Shown: piece after piece, positions 16,858 to 25,105 of the stretch
Numbering within the stretch: position 1 is the first letter of the stretch
Layout: each line of letters opens with the position of its first letter
Position numbers and translations under genes: made by a program
Notes under the pieces: generated by a model
Database searches by the model: none
What the model was told of the DNA's origin: nothing
Seen by the model: the letters and a program-made list of their open reading frames with translations, nothing else
Origin: Oxalobacteraceae bacterium OTU3CAMAD1
GTDB lineage: Bacteria > Pseudomonadota > Gammaproteobacteria > Burkholderiales > Burkholderiaceae_D
Direction: 5' to 3'
Assembly: GCA_024123915.1 (NCBI GenBank)
Contig: CP099650.1
Coordinates: forward strand, 3,844,001-3,908,000
DNA length: 64,000 nucleotides

Positions 16858-18024
16858 ATGTTCCGTTATTTCCCCACCAACTACGTCTGGAATCTGTCCG
16901 TCGATCTCTCGATCGAAATGGGCGCCAAGATTGGCGAGATCGAGGAGATGTGCGCGCCGCTGCAGGAAGCGGCCAGCCAGCCCGATGCCGCAGGCACCGC
17001 CGCCTTCCGAGAAACCTGGCAGCGCATGGCCGACAAGTTATGCGGCCTGGCCGAGGACGACGAGGCACGCGGCCGCAAGATATCTGCCGGCGACAAGTAT
17101 CTGCGCGCCGCCAATTATCTGCTGACCTGCGAACGGTTGCAGGCGCATGGCGCGCCCGGAAGAGTCGAGCTGTATCAGCGCTTCCTTGAAGTGTTCGAGC
17201 GTGGTGCGCGCCTGTCCGGCGTGCCCTGCGAACAGGTGCGCATCCCTTACGGCGACACTTTCCTCAGCGGGCTGTATGCGCCGGCCGAAGGCGTCGAAGG
17301 CCCGGCGCCCTTGCTGGTGCAGGTCAACGGCCTCGATTCGACCAAGGAGATGAAATACCTTGTCGGCCTGCCGGCATGGCTGGCCAAGCGCGGCGTGGCC
17401 TCGCTGCTGGTGGACCAGCCGGGCACCGGCGACGCGCTGCGCCTGCGCGGACTGACCGCGCGCTACGACAGCGAGCATTGGGCCAGCCGTGTGGTCGACT
17501 GGCTGGAGACGCGCGCCGACGTCGATACGAAGCGCATCGGCATGGAGGGCGTGTCGTTGGGAGGTTACTACTGCCCGCGCGCGGTCGCCTTCGAGCCGCG
17601 TTTCGCCTGCGGCGTAGTGTGGGGCGCGAATCACGACTGGCGCGATGTGCAAAAGCGCCGCATGGCGAAGGAAGGCAACCTGCCGGTGCCGCACTACTGG
17701 GCGCACGTGCGCTGGGTGTGGGGCGCCAAGGACAACGACGATTTCATGCGCATCGCCGAGGACGTGCATCTGGACGGAATCCTTGACCGCATCAAGGTGC
17801 CGTTCCTGGTCACGCACGGGGAGAAGGATAGCCAGATACCGCTGCACTGGGCCGAGCGCACCTACGAACAGCTGGTCAACAGCCCGCGCCGCGAACTGAA
17901 GATCTTCACCGACCGCGAAGGCGGCGTGCAGCACTCCAGCTTTGACAACTCGGCCAACGCCGGTGCGTACATCGCCGACTGGGTGGCCGAAACACTGGGC
18001 GGCCGCACCGCTCCAACCAACTAA
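16858..18024 (+). CDS. Alpha/beta hydrolase, C-C bond hydrolase type (DHPON hydrolase-like)
   Basis: A 388-residue alpha/beta hydrolase with a long helical N-terminal cap (about 1-130) and a hydrolase core. The nucleophile elbow is GVSLGG with S233, the acid is D324 (GEKDSQIP), and the histidine is H359 (GVQHSSF). The architecture recalls 2,6-dihydroxypseudooxynicotine hydrolase and FrsA-like proteins, which cleave C-C bonds of polyphenol ketones. Just upstream of the extradiol dioxygenase gene, it would cut a ring-fission or diketone intermediate of the flavonoid-type pathway. There is no clear Shine-Dalgarno before ATG 16858. It may correspond to fdeB of H. seropedicae by order, which I cannot confirm. 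Confidence 0.78.
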   Translation: MFRYFPTNYVWNLSVDLSIEMGAKIGEIEEMCAPLQEAASQPDAAGTAAFRETWQRMADKLCGLAEDDEARGRKISAGDKYLRAANYLLTCERLQAHGAPGRVELYQRFLEVFERGARLSGVPCEQVRIPYGDTFLSGLYAPAEGVEGPAPLLVQVNGLDSTKEMKYLVGLPAWLAKRGVASLLVDQPGTGDALRLRGLTARYDSEHWASRVVDWLETRADVDTKRIGMEGVSLGGYYCPRAVAFEPRFACGVVWGANHDWRDVQKRRMAKEGNLPVPHYWAHVRWVWGAKDNDDFMRIAEDVHLDGILDRIKVPFLVTHGEKDSQIPLHWAERTYEQLVNSPRRELKIFTDREGGVQHSSFDNSANAGAYIADWVAETLGGRTAPTN

Positions 18025-18036
18025 CAAGGAAACAAG

Positions 18037-18960
18037 ATGAAGATCATCGGACCCGATGCGCTGCTGTTTGGCGTCGACGACATGGCCGCATGCACGCAAT
18101 ACCTGACCGACTACGGCCTGGAGCCGGTCGGCGGCAACCGTTTCGAGGCGCTGGACGGCACCGCTGTCGTGCTGGCTCACAAGGACGACGCCGGCCTGCC
18201 TGCGCCCATGCCCACCGCGACCATGCTGCGCAAAACCATTTACGGCGTCGCCGACCAGGCCACGCTGGATCAAATTGCCGACGAGGTAGGCCGCGACCGC
18301 GAAGTGCGCAAGCTCGCCGACGGCTCGCTGGAGACAGAGGACAACGCCGGCTTCACGCTGGGCTTCCAGATCACCGTGCGTCGTCCCATCACGCTGGCGG
18401 CGGAAACCGTCAACGCCCCCGGCGCGCCGGCGCAGCGCGGCGCCAACCGCATCGCCTTCGATATCAACGCCCAGCCGCGTCCGCGCTCGCTGTCGCATGT
18501 GGTGTATTTCGTGCCGGATGCCGACGCCGCCGAGGCGTTCTACACACGCCTGGGCTTCGTTTGCACCGACCGCTTCACCGGCGTCGGGCCGTTCCTGCGT
18601 CCGGGCGGCAGCGATGACCACCACACGCTGTTCATGATCCAGACACCGCCTTTCATGAAGGGTTGCGAACATTTCACCTTCCACATGGGCGGACCGACCG
18701 AAGTGATGCTGGCCGGGACGCGCTTCGTCGAGAAGGGCTACCAGTCTTTCTGGGGACCGGGACGCCACCTGTTCGGCTCCAACTGGTTCTGGTACTTCAA
18801 CAGTCCGCTGGGCTGCCACGTGGAGTACGACGCCGACATGGACCTGCACGACGATGAATGGACCGCGCGCGTGGCGCCGATGGGCGCCGACGCCTCGCAG
18901 CTGTTCCTGTTCCAGCACCGCGAGAAATGGGCGCCGAGCGGCCCGCCGCCGAAACCATGA
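18037..18960 (+). CDS. fdeC: Extradiol (VOC) ring-cleavage dioxygenase, FdeC-like
   Basis: A 307-residue type I extradiol dioxygenase. In the catalytic second module the iron ligands can be read as H154 (LSHVVYF), H212 or H216 (CEHFTFHMGG) and E263 (CHVEYDAD), close to the spacing of BphC-type enzymes. It would open a catechol-like A-ring by meta cleavage. In H. seropedicae, FdeC cleaves 8-hydroxynaringenin after FdeE hydroxylation. Here the same order (dioxygenase, Rieske protein, FAD monooxygenase) is kept. The AAGGAAAC Shine-Dalgarno precedes the ATG by a few bases. Confidence 0.8.
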   Translation: MKIIGPDALLFGVDDMAACTQYLTDYGLEPVGGNRFEALDGTAVVLAHKDDAGLPAPMPTATMLRKTIYGVADQATLDQIADEVGRDREVRKLADGSLETEDNAGFTLGFQITVRRPITLAAETVNAPGAPAQRGANRIAFDINAQPRPRSLSHVVYFVPDADAAEAFYTRLGFVCTDRFTGVGPFLRPGGSDDHHTLFMIQTPPFMKGCEHFTFHMGGPTEVMLAGTRFVEKGYQSFWGPGRHLFGSNWFWYFNSPLGCHVEYDADMDLHDDEWTARVAPMGADASQLFLFQHREKWAPSGPPPKP

Positions 18961-19298
18961 ACGCCCGCACGCTGCTGTGCCGCGCCGACGAATTGCCGGA
19001 GGGCGCGAGCAAGGGTTTCGCGCGCTGGGGCGTGTTCGTGCTGCGTGTGCAGGGCGGCGTGCACGCGTATCGCGACGCCTGTCCGCATTACGGCGACACG
19101 CCGCTGGCATGGCGTAGCGACGCTTATCTGAACGCCGACGGCACGCGCATCGTGTGCGCCGCGCACGGCGCGCAGTTCGAACCGTCGACCGGCGTGTGCA
19201 CGCTCGGACCGTGCCTTGGACAGGGCTTGACCCCGGCGCCGGTGACGGTGGCGCCAAATGGCGACCTGTGGTTGGAACATCGGTTGGACAAAATATAA
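18957..19298 (+). CDS. fdeD: Rieske 2Fe-2S ferredoxin, FdeD-like
   Basis: A 113-residue single-domain Rieske protein. The cluster ligands are C42-P-H44 (CPHYGDTPL) and C67-x2-H70 (CAAHGAQFE). It starts on an ATGA overlap with the dioxygenase gene, so it should be made with it. Small Rieske proteins next to extradiol dioxygenases usually reduce the active-site iron back to Fe(II) after inactivation (XylT-like role) or feed an oxygenase. The ATG at 18957 is chosen because it gives a normal Rieske N terminus, whereas a longer frame upstream reads out of the dioxygenase gene. Confidence 0.82.
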   Translation: MNARTLLCRADELPEGASKGFARWGVFVLRVQGGVHAYRDACPHYGDTPLAWRSDAYLNADGTRIVCAAHGAQFEPSTGVCTLGPCLGQGLTPAPVTVAPNGDLWLEHRLDKI

Positions 19299-19312
19299 AC
19301 TAGGAGATAAAA

Positions 19313-20440
19313 ATGAGTGCATTGAAGAAGGCCCTGATCGTGGGCGGTGGTTTTTCCGGCATGGCGGCGGCGATCGAACTGCGCAAGCGGGGCATCGAGG
19401 TGGACCTGATCGAGATCGACCCGCAGTGGCGCTCCTATGGCGCCGGCATCAGCCTGGGAGGGGCCACTTTGCGCGCCTTCGGCGTGTTGGGCATCCTCGA
19501 ACGCTTTCTTCAACGCGGCTATGCGGCTGACGGCGTCGACCTGTACACGCCGCACGGCGCCCACCTGGCGCAACTGCCCACACCGCGCATCGCTGGCGAT
19601 AACGTTCCGGGCGGCGCGGCCATCATGCGGCCGGTGCTGGCCAAACTGATGGCCGAAGCCACGCTGGAGGCGGGCGTCAACGTGCGCCTGGGCTGCAGCT
19701 TCACATCGCTGACGCAGGACGACGACGGCGTCGAGGTCGAACTGACCGACGGCGGCAAGCACCGCTACGACGTGGTGATCGGCGCCGACGGCCTGTATTC
19801 GCGAATGCGCGCGCTGTTGTTCCCGGACGCGCCGCTGCCGCGCTACTCGGGGCAGGGCGTCTGGCGCGCGGTGCTGCCACGGCCCGCCGACCTTGTGCGC
19901 CCGGCCATGTGGCTGGGACCCAAGATCAAGACCGGCGTCAATCCGGTATCCGAGTCCGAACTGTATCTGTTCGTCACCGAGGACCGCGAAATCAACTGCC
20001 ACATTCCGCTGGAGGAGCAGCCAGAGATGCTGCGCGCCTTGCTGGCGCCATTCCCTGCGCCGCTGATGCAACAGATTCGCGATCAGATCGGCCCGGATTC
20101 GCAGGTGATCTACCGCCCGCTGGAAAGCCTGTTGCTGCCGCATCCTTGGTATCGCGGCCGCGTGGTGTTGATCGGCGACGCGGTGCATGCGACCACGCCG
20201 CACCTGGCCTCCGGCGCCTGCATCGGTATCGAGGACGGCCTGGTGGTGGCCGAGGAACTGGGCCGCGCCGCCAGCGTCGACGAGGCCCTGCGCCGCTTCC
20301 AGGAGCGCCGGTATGAGCGCTGCCGCATGGTGGTCGACAATTCGGACCGCCTGGGCGTGATCGAGATCAACGGCGGCGACAAGCAGGAACACGCCGCCAT
20401 CATGCGCGCCTCGATGATGGCGCTGGCCGAGCCGATCTGA
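19313..20440 (+). CDS. fdeE: FAD-dependent aromatic monooxygenase, FdeE-like
   Basis: A 375-residue group A flavin monooxygenase (PHBH fold). Motifs in order are the FAD Rossmann loop GGGFSG (11-16), the DG motif in VVIGADGLYS, and the GD motif in VLIGDAVHATTPHLASGA. It hydroxylates an electron-rich aromatic ring using NAD(P)H and O2. In the H. seropedicae pathway FdeE adds the 8-hydroxyl to naringenin, which makes the substrate for FdeC. AGGAG lies before the ATG, 14 bases after the Rieske gene. Substrate is by analogy. Confidence 0.82.
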   Translation: MSALKKALIVGGGFSGMAAAIELRKRGIEVDLIEIDPQWRSYGAGISLGGATLRAFGVLGILERFLQRGYAADGVDLYTPHGAHLAQLPTPRIAGDNVPGGAAIMRPVLAKLMAEATLEAGVNVRLGCSFTSLTQDDDGVEVELTDGGKHRYDVVIGADGLYSRMRALLFPDAPLPRYSGQGVWRAVLPRPADLVRPAMWLGPKIKTGVNPVSESELYLFVTEDREINCHIPLEEQPEMLRALLAPFPAPLMQQIRDQIGPDSQVIYRPLESLLLPHPWYRGRVVLIGDAVHATTPHLASGACIGIEDGLVVAEELGRAASVDEALRRFQERRYERCRMVVDNSDRLGVIEINGGDKQEHAAIMRASMMALAEPI

Positions 20441-20471
20441 TCGCACCAACAATAAAAACGGAGACCGCATC

Positions 20472-21620
20472 ATGATCAAGACCGATAGTTTCACGGGCCG
20501 CTGCGTCCTGATGGTGGCGCATTGCGCCGGCATGCTGGACCTGGTGGCGCTGCCGGTGTGGGTGGGCACCCTGATTTCGAAGTATGGACTCGATCCACAG
20601 CAGGCCGGCGGCCTTGCTACGCTGTTTTTGGTCGGCGCGGTCCTGAGTAGCCTGTTTTTCGCGCCGCGCCTGTCGCGCTACAACGGCCGATTGGCGGCGA
20701 CCTGCGGCTTCGGCCTGACGGTGCTGTCGTTCCTGGCGCTGTCGATGACGCGCGATTACACCGTCATGATGGCGCTGCACGCGCTGGCCGGCGCGTCGGC
20801 CGGCTGCGCGTTGAGCTTCACCCACGGCACCATCGGCCGCAGCGCCGATCCGCACCGGTTGTTCGCGCTGGTCGGTGTCGCCATCGGCTTCTTCGCGTTG
20901 GCGTTTTTCGCCGTCGCACCGCAACTGGTTGCCAATTTTGGTGGCGGTGCGCTGTTCCAGCTGTTCGCGGCCATCATGGCCGTGGCCACGCTGGCGACGG
21001 CGGTAGGATTTCCGCAATCGCCGCCGTCGGTCAAGCTTTCTGGCCATGTGCCGGCGGCGGGGCGGCTCGATCCGGCCGTGTGGTGCGTGGTGTTCGGCAT
21101 CGGCTGCCTGGCCCTGGTGCAGTCGATGACCTTCAGTTTCGTCGAGCGCATCGGCATTGACCATGGTTTCGGTTTCGCCGCCGTTTCCGGCGTGTTGATC
21201 GCGGTGGGCCTGGTCAATCTGGTTCCCGCGCCCATGGCGGTCCTGCTGCAACGACGACTCTCCGCGAATCGCGTGATGCTGGCCGGCCCGGTTGTGCAGG
21301 CTGCAATCGTGATGACTATCACCCACAGCGCCACCTTTCCGTTTTATGCGGTCGCCACGTCGATGCTGGTCGGCGTGCTGATTTTCACCCATACCTTCGC
21401 CTTCGGCGCCATCGCGGCGCTCGACCCCAGCGGCCGGGCGGCTGCGGCCACTCCGGCGACGTTGATGACCGGCGCGGCCATTGGACCTCTGCTCGGAGGC
21501 ACGCTCGTGAAAACCGCCGGTTACGGCAGCATCGGCATTGCCGCTGTCGTACTGGCTGTGCTGGCCGTGATCAGCTTCCGCCGCGCGCAATCCCGTCCCA
21601 TTCTTGTTCCATCCCTGTGA
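20472..21620 (+). CDS. MFS transporter
   Basis: A 382-residue twelve-helix major facilitator. The hydrophobic segments are regular, and the N-terminal half lacks a strong loop 2-3 DRxGRR motif (it reads APRLSRYNGR). The C-terminal half ends in a helix followed by a short RRAQSRP tail. It sits between the monooxygenase and the cyclase genes in the same run and is in the place of fdeF by gene order. Import of a flavonoid-like substrate or export of a side product are both possible. Its sequence does not match a named permease that I recognise. Confidence 0.75.
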   Translation: MIKTDSFTGRCVLMVAHCAGMLDLVALPVWVGTLISKYGLDPQQAGGLATLFLVGAVLSSLFFAPRLSRYNGRLAATCGFGLTVLSFLALSMTRDYTVMMALHALAGASAGCALSFTHGTIGRSADPHRLFALVGVAIGFFALAFFAVAPQLVANFGGGALFQLFAAIMAVATLATAVGFPQSPPSVKLSGHVPAAGRLDPAVWCVVFGIGCLALVQSMTFSFVERIGIDHGFGFAAVSGVLIAVGLVNLVPAPMAVLLQRRLSANRVMLAGPVVQAAIVMTITHSATFPFYAVATSMLVGVLIFTHTFAFGAIAALDPSGRAAAATPATLMTGAAIGPLLGGTLVKTAGYGSIGIAAVVLAVLAVISFRRAQSRPILVPSL

Positions 21621-21629
21621 GGTTCGTGT

Positions 21630-22445
21630 ATGAAGAACAAACGTTCGTATCGCTTCGTCGATTTATCGATTTACCTGGAAAACGACGTGCTGTCCGATCC
21701 ACCGCCGCTGGCGCCGAAGATCACCTATCAAACCCACGCGGACACGCTGCCCGAGTTCATGGCGATGCTGCCGGGGACCAAGGTGGAAGACTATCCGGAG
21801 GGGGAGGCCGCCGCCGCCGAATGGGTGACGCTGACCACGCATAACGGCACCCACCTGGACGCGCCTTACCACTTCCATTCGACGATGGACGCCAGCCTGG
21901 GCGAGCGCAAGCCGTCCATCACCATCGACGAGGTCCCGCTGGAGTGGTGCTTCCAGACCGGCGTCAAGCTCGATTTCCGCCACTTCGCCGACGGTTACGT
22001 GGCCACCGCCGCCGATGTGGAAGAAGAACTGAAACGCATCGGCTACGAGCTGCAACCGCTCGATATCGTGGTCGTCAACACCCGCGCCGGTTCGCGCTAC
22101 GGTCATGCCGACTACCTGGGAGCGGGCTGCGGCATGGGCTACGAGGCGACCATGTACTTGCTGGAGCGCGGCGTGCGCCTGACCGGCACGGACGCGTGGA
22201 GCTGGGACGCGCCATTTTCGTACACCGCTAAAAAAGTAGCGGAAACGGGCGACGTCTCGCTGATCTGGGAGGGCCACAAGGCCGGCCGCGACATCGGCTA
22301 CTGTCATCTGGAAAAGCTGCACAACCTGGAGGCGCTGCCGTCGCATGGCTTCACCATCAGCTGCTTCCCGCACAAGATCCGCCGCGCTTCTGCCGGTTGG
22401 ACCCGCGCCGTAGCGATCTTCGACGACGCCGAGGTGGCGCCATGA
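21630..22445 (+). CDS. fdeG: Cyclase / kynurenine formamidase-like hydrolase, FdeG-like
   Basis: A 271-residue metal hydrolase of the cyclase family. The metal-binding signature HNGTHLDAPYHF lies at residues 71-82 (H71, H75, D77, H81), matching the H-x-GTH-x-D-x-P-x-H motif. Relatives hydrolyse amides, esters or C-C bonds of activated ketones. H. seropedicae has a cyclase, FdeG, at the same position, and its loss affects naringenin use. Here it would act on a ring-cleavage intermediate. The start at 21630 is favoured, with a GAGG 9-12 bases upstream. Confidence 0.78.
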   Translation: MKNKRSYRFVDLSIYLENDVLSDPPPLAPKITYQTHADTLPEFMAMLPGTKVEDYPEGEAAAAEWVTLTTHNGTHLDAPYHFHSTMDASLGERKPSITIDEVPLEWCFQTGVKLDFRHFADGYVATAADVEEELKRIGYELQPLDIVVVNTRAGSRYGHADYLGAGCGMGYEATMYLLERGVRLTGTDAWSWDAPFSYTAKKVAETGDVSLIWEGHKAGRDIGYCHLEKLHNLEALPSHGFTISCFPHKIRRASAGWTRAVAIFDDAEVAP

Positions 22446-23044
22446 CCGGCGGCACGAGCCTGCCCGCCATCCATCGCGTCGTCACCGGCCACGACGCGCA
22501 AGGGCGCGCGGTGGTCGCCTCAGACGGTCCGCTACCCAGCGTGATCGAGATCGCGGCCATCCCTGGAACGGTTTTTCATGAAGTGTGGAGCACCGACGAC
22601 ACCCCGGCAACGCTCGATAACGGCGCCGATCCCACCCTCGCTCCCTTGATGCTGCCGCCGCCGCGTAACGGCACGCGCGTGCGTTTCGTCGATATTCCAC
22701 CCGATACTGAGGAATTCCTGGCCCACGGCGCGGACAAGATGCACAAGGCGTTCACGCAGGCCGGCGACGCCGGGGCATCCACCGTGGCGGAGGATTCGCC
22801 GCATCCGCTGATGCACCGCACCGAGTCTATCGACTACGGCGTGGTGATCGACGGCGAATTGACGTTGATACTGGACCGGGGCGAAGTGCGCCTCGGCGCC
22901 GGCAGCGTGGTGGTGCAGCGCGGCACCAACCATGCCTGGGCCAATCGCTCCGACGGCGTCTGCCGCATGCTGTTCGTCCTTGTCGGCGGGCGCTACGCGC
23001 CGGAGATCGAAGCCGGCGTCAATGCGGTCAGTGACCGTTCATAA
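22442..23044 (+). CDS. Cupin-domain protein
   Basis: A 200-residue protein with a C-terminal cupin barrel: EDSPHPLMHRTESIDYGVVIDGELTLILDRGEVRLGAGSVVVQRGTNHAW is the double cupin motif region. The usual HxHx...E ligand set is degenerate (MHRTESIDYG), with a later H in NHAW. It overlaps the cyclase gene by four bases and precedes the FAH-family gene. Its role is unknown; an isomerase, hydrolase or small-molecule-binding protein in the downstream part of the pathway is plausible. It would be the positional equivalent of fdeH. Confidence 0.75.
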   Translation: MTGGTSLPAIHRVVTGHDAQGRAVVASDGPLPSVIEIAAIPGTVFHEVWSTDDTPATLDNGADPTLAPLMLPPPRNGTRVRFVDIPPDTEEFLAHGADKMHKAFTQAGDAGASTVAEDSPHPLMHRTESIDYGVVIDGELTLILDRGEVRLGAGSVVVQRGTNHAWANRSDGVCRMLFVLVGGRYAPEIEAGVNAVSDRS

Positions 23045-23057
23045 ATAGAGGACCAAC

Positions 23058-24053
23058 ATGAAATTTGCCACACTTACCACCGGCCACGCGGACGGCCGCC
23101 TGCTGCTGGTGTCGCGCGATCTGAAAACGGCTGTCGATGCCGGCGCCATCGCGCCGACTTTGCTGGCTGCGCTGGAACAATGGGACCGCGTGAAGGCGCC
23201 GCTGGAACAGCTATATGAAGCGCTCAACGCCGGCCGAGCGCAGGCCAGCTTCGCCTTCGCCCCGCAGCGCTGCGGGGCGCCGCTGCCGCGCGCACCGCAA
23301 TGGCTGGACGCCTCGGCGTTCCTCAATCACGGCCGCTTGATGGAGCAGGCCTTCAACACCACGCCGATACCGGACTTCGACACCATTCCGGTGATGTACC
23401 AGGGCGCGAGCGACGATTTGCTCGGCCCCCACGTGGACATTGCGCTCCCCAGCGAGGCGGATGGCATCGACTTCGAGGGCGAGTTCGGCGTCGTGGTCGG
23501 CCCTGTGCCGCTGGGCGCGACGCCCCAGGAGGCGCTCGACGCCGTGCGGCTGGTGGTGCAGATCAACGACTGGAGCCTGCGCGCGCTGGGACCTCGCGAG
23601 ATGCGCACCGGTTTCGGCTTCCTGCAAGCCAAGCCGTCGACCAGCTTCGCGCCGGTGGCTGTGACGCCCGATGAACTGGGCGAGGCATGGCAGGAGGGAC
23701 GCGTACATCTGACGCTGGAAGTCCAGCATAACGGTAAGCGCTTCGGCGAACCGCACGGACGTGAAATGCAGTTTAGTTTTGGACAGTTGGTGGCCCACGC
23801 GGCGCGCTCGCGCCGCCTGAGCGCCGGCACCATCGTCGGTTCGGGCACGGTCTCGAACGTCGACCGTGCCGCCGGCTCGGCATGCATCGCCGAGCGCCGT
23901 GTGATCGAGATCATCGACGCCGGTTTCGCCAGCACGCCGTTCATGAAGTTCGGCGACCGCGTGCGCATGCAGGCGCGCGACGACGACGGCGCCGACGGTC
24001 CGTTTGGCGTGATCGACCAGCGCGTGGTGCAATCCGCCGGAGGCGCCGCGTGA
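23058..24053 (+). CDS. Fumarylacetoacetate hydrolase family protein
   Basis: A 331-residue FAH-superfamily enzyme. Metal-binding acidic residues are seen at E140 and E142 (DFEGEFGVVVG) and D171 (QINDWS), with the C-terminal SGTVSN and FMKFGDRVRMQ strands of the family. An N-terminal lid region of about 80 residues is present, as in true fumarylacetoacetases. The family hydrolyses acyl pyruvates or hydrates 2-oxopent-4-enoates. In this operon it probably splits the ketoacid left after A-ring cleavage toward oxaloacetate or pyruvate. AGAGGA precedes the ATG. Confidence 0.82.
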   Translation: MKFATLTTGHADGRLLLVSRDLKTAVDAGAIAPTLLAALEQWDRVKAPLEQLYEALNAGRAQASFAFAPQRCGAPLPRAPQWLDASAFLNHGRLMEQAFNTTPIPDFDTIPVMYQGASDDLLGPHVDIALPSEADGIDFEGEFGVVVGPVPLGATPQEALDAVRLVVQINDWSLRALGPREMRTGFGFLQAKPSTSFAPVAVTPDELGEAWQEGRVHLTLEVQHNGKRFGEPHGREMQFSFGQLVAHAARSRRLSAGTIVGSGTVSNVDRAAGSACIAERRVIEIIDAGFASTPFMKFGDRVRMQARDDDGADGPFGVIDQRVVQSAGGAA

Positions 24054-25015
24054 ACGTCGTGGTCACGGGTGGCAGCGGCTTTGTCGGCTTGGCGCTGGTG
24101 CGGCGGCTGTTGGCGGATGGTGTCGGCGGCCGCGCTGTAACCGCTCTAACGTCGATCGACATGCATTTCGACGCTGCCGCGACAGATCCGCGCCTGCGCC
24201 GGTTGCAGGGCAGCGTGGCCGACACCGCGCTGCTGGCGCAAGCCTTCGCGCAACCGGTCGATGTACTTTTCCACCTGGCCAGCGTGCCGGGTGGGGCGGC
24301 GGAGCAGGATTTCGCGCTTGGCCTGTCGGTCAACCTGCATGCGACGATGGCGCTGCTGGAGTGCTGCCGCGCCCAGGCCCAAGGCCAGGGCGAGCCACCG
24401 GTGCTGGTGTATTCGAGCAGCATCGCGGTGTACGGCGCGCCGCTGCCGGCGCATATCGACGACGACACGCCGATGCGGCCGCACCTGAGCTATGGCGCCC
24501 ACAAACTGGCCTGCGAGGTGCTGATCCAGGATTACAGCCGGCGTGGCTGGCTCGATGGGCGCATCCTGCGCCTGCCGGGCATCGTCGCGCGCCCGCCGGC
24601 GCCATCCGGCTTGCTGTCGGCCTTCATGAGCGACATCTTCTGGCGTCTCAAGGATGGCGAGCGGTTCACATGTCCTGTGTCGGCGCAGGCGGTCGCCTGG
24701 TGGATGTCGCTTGGCTGCTGCGTCGACAACCTGCTGCATGGGGCGGGCATGGCGCCGGCGCAAACGGCCGAACGCCGCGACTACACCTTGCCGGTGCTGC
24801 GGCTCACCATCGCCGAGGTGGTGGATGGCCTGGCCATGGAATTTGGTGACGATCGGCGCGCGCTGGTCGAATATCGGCCGGACGAACGGCTGGAGCAGGG
24901 CTTCGGCCGCCAGCCGCCGCTCGATGCGTCGGCCGCCGAGCGCGCAGGCTTCCGCCACGACGGCGACCTGCGGCGGTTGATCGTCAACGCGGTTGCATCG
25001 GGTGGAGCAGTCTGA
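24050..25015 (+). CDS. NAD-dependent epimerase/dehydratase (DenD-like SDR)
   Basis: A 321-residue extended short-chain dehydrogenase starting at GTG 24050 in a GTGA overlap with the FAH gene. The N-terminal Rossmann motif is GGSGFVG, the catalytic tyrosine region is YGAHKLACE, preceded by YSSSIAVYG. The overall pattern resembles D-erythronate dehydrogenase DenD and uronate dehydrogenases. It is the last gene of the run. What it oxidises here is unclear: a sugar-like product from flavonoid glycoside breakdown, or a hydroxyacid product, are both possible. Confidence 0.75.
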   Translation: MNVVVTGGSGFVGLALVRRLLADGVGGRAVTALTSIDMHFDAAATDPRLRRLQGSVADTALLAQAFAQPVDVLFHLASVPGGAAEQDFALGLSVNLHATMALLECCRAQAQGQGEPPVLVYSSSIAVYGAPLPAHIDDDTPMRPHLSYGAHKLACEVLIQDYSRRGWLDGRILRLPGIVARPPAPSGLLSAFMSDIFWRLKDGERFTCPVSAQAVAWWMSLGCCVDNLLHGAGMAPAQTAERRDYTLPVLRLTIAEVVDGLAMEFGDDRRALVEYRPDERLEQGFGRQPPLDASAAERAGFRHDGDLRRLIVNAVASGGAV

Positions 25016-25105
25016 AATCGACATAGTCACCGTATCGGGCACACCGTAGCCTTTTATCAAGAAAGTCCGCTAAGATATCGGCATTTTGTTTATTCAGGAG
25101 CCGAT

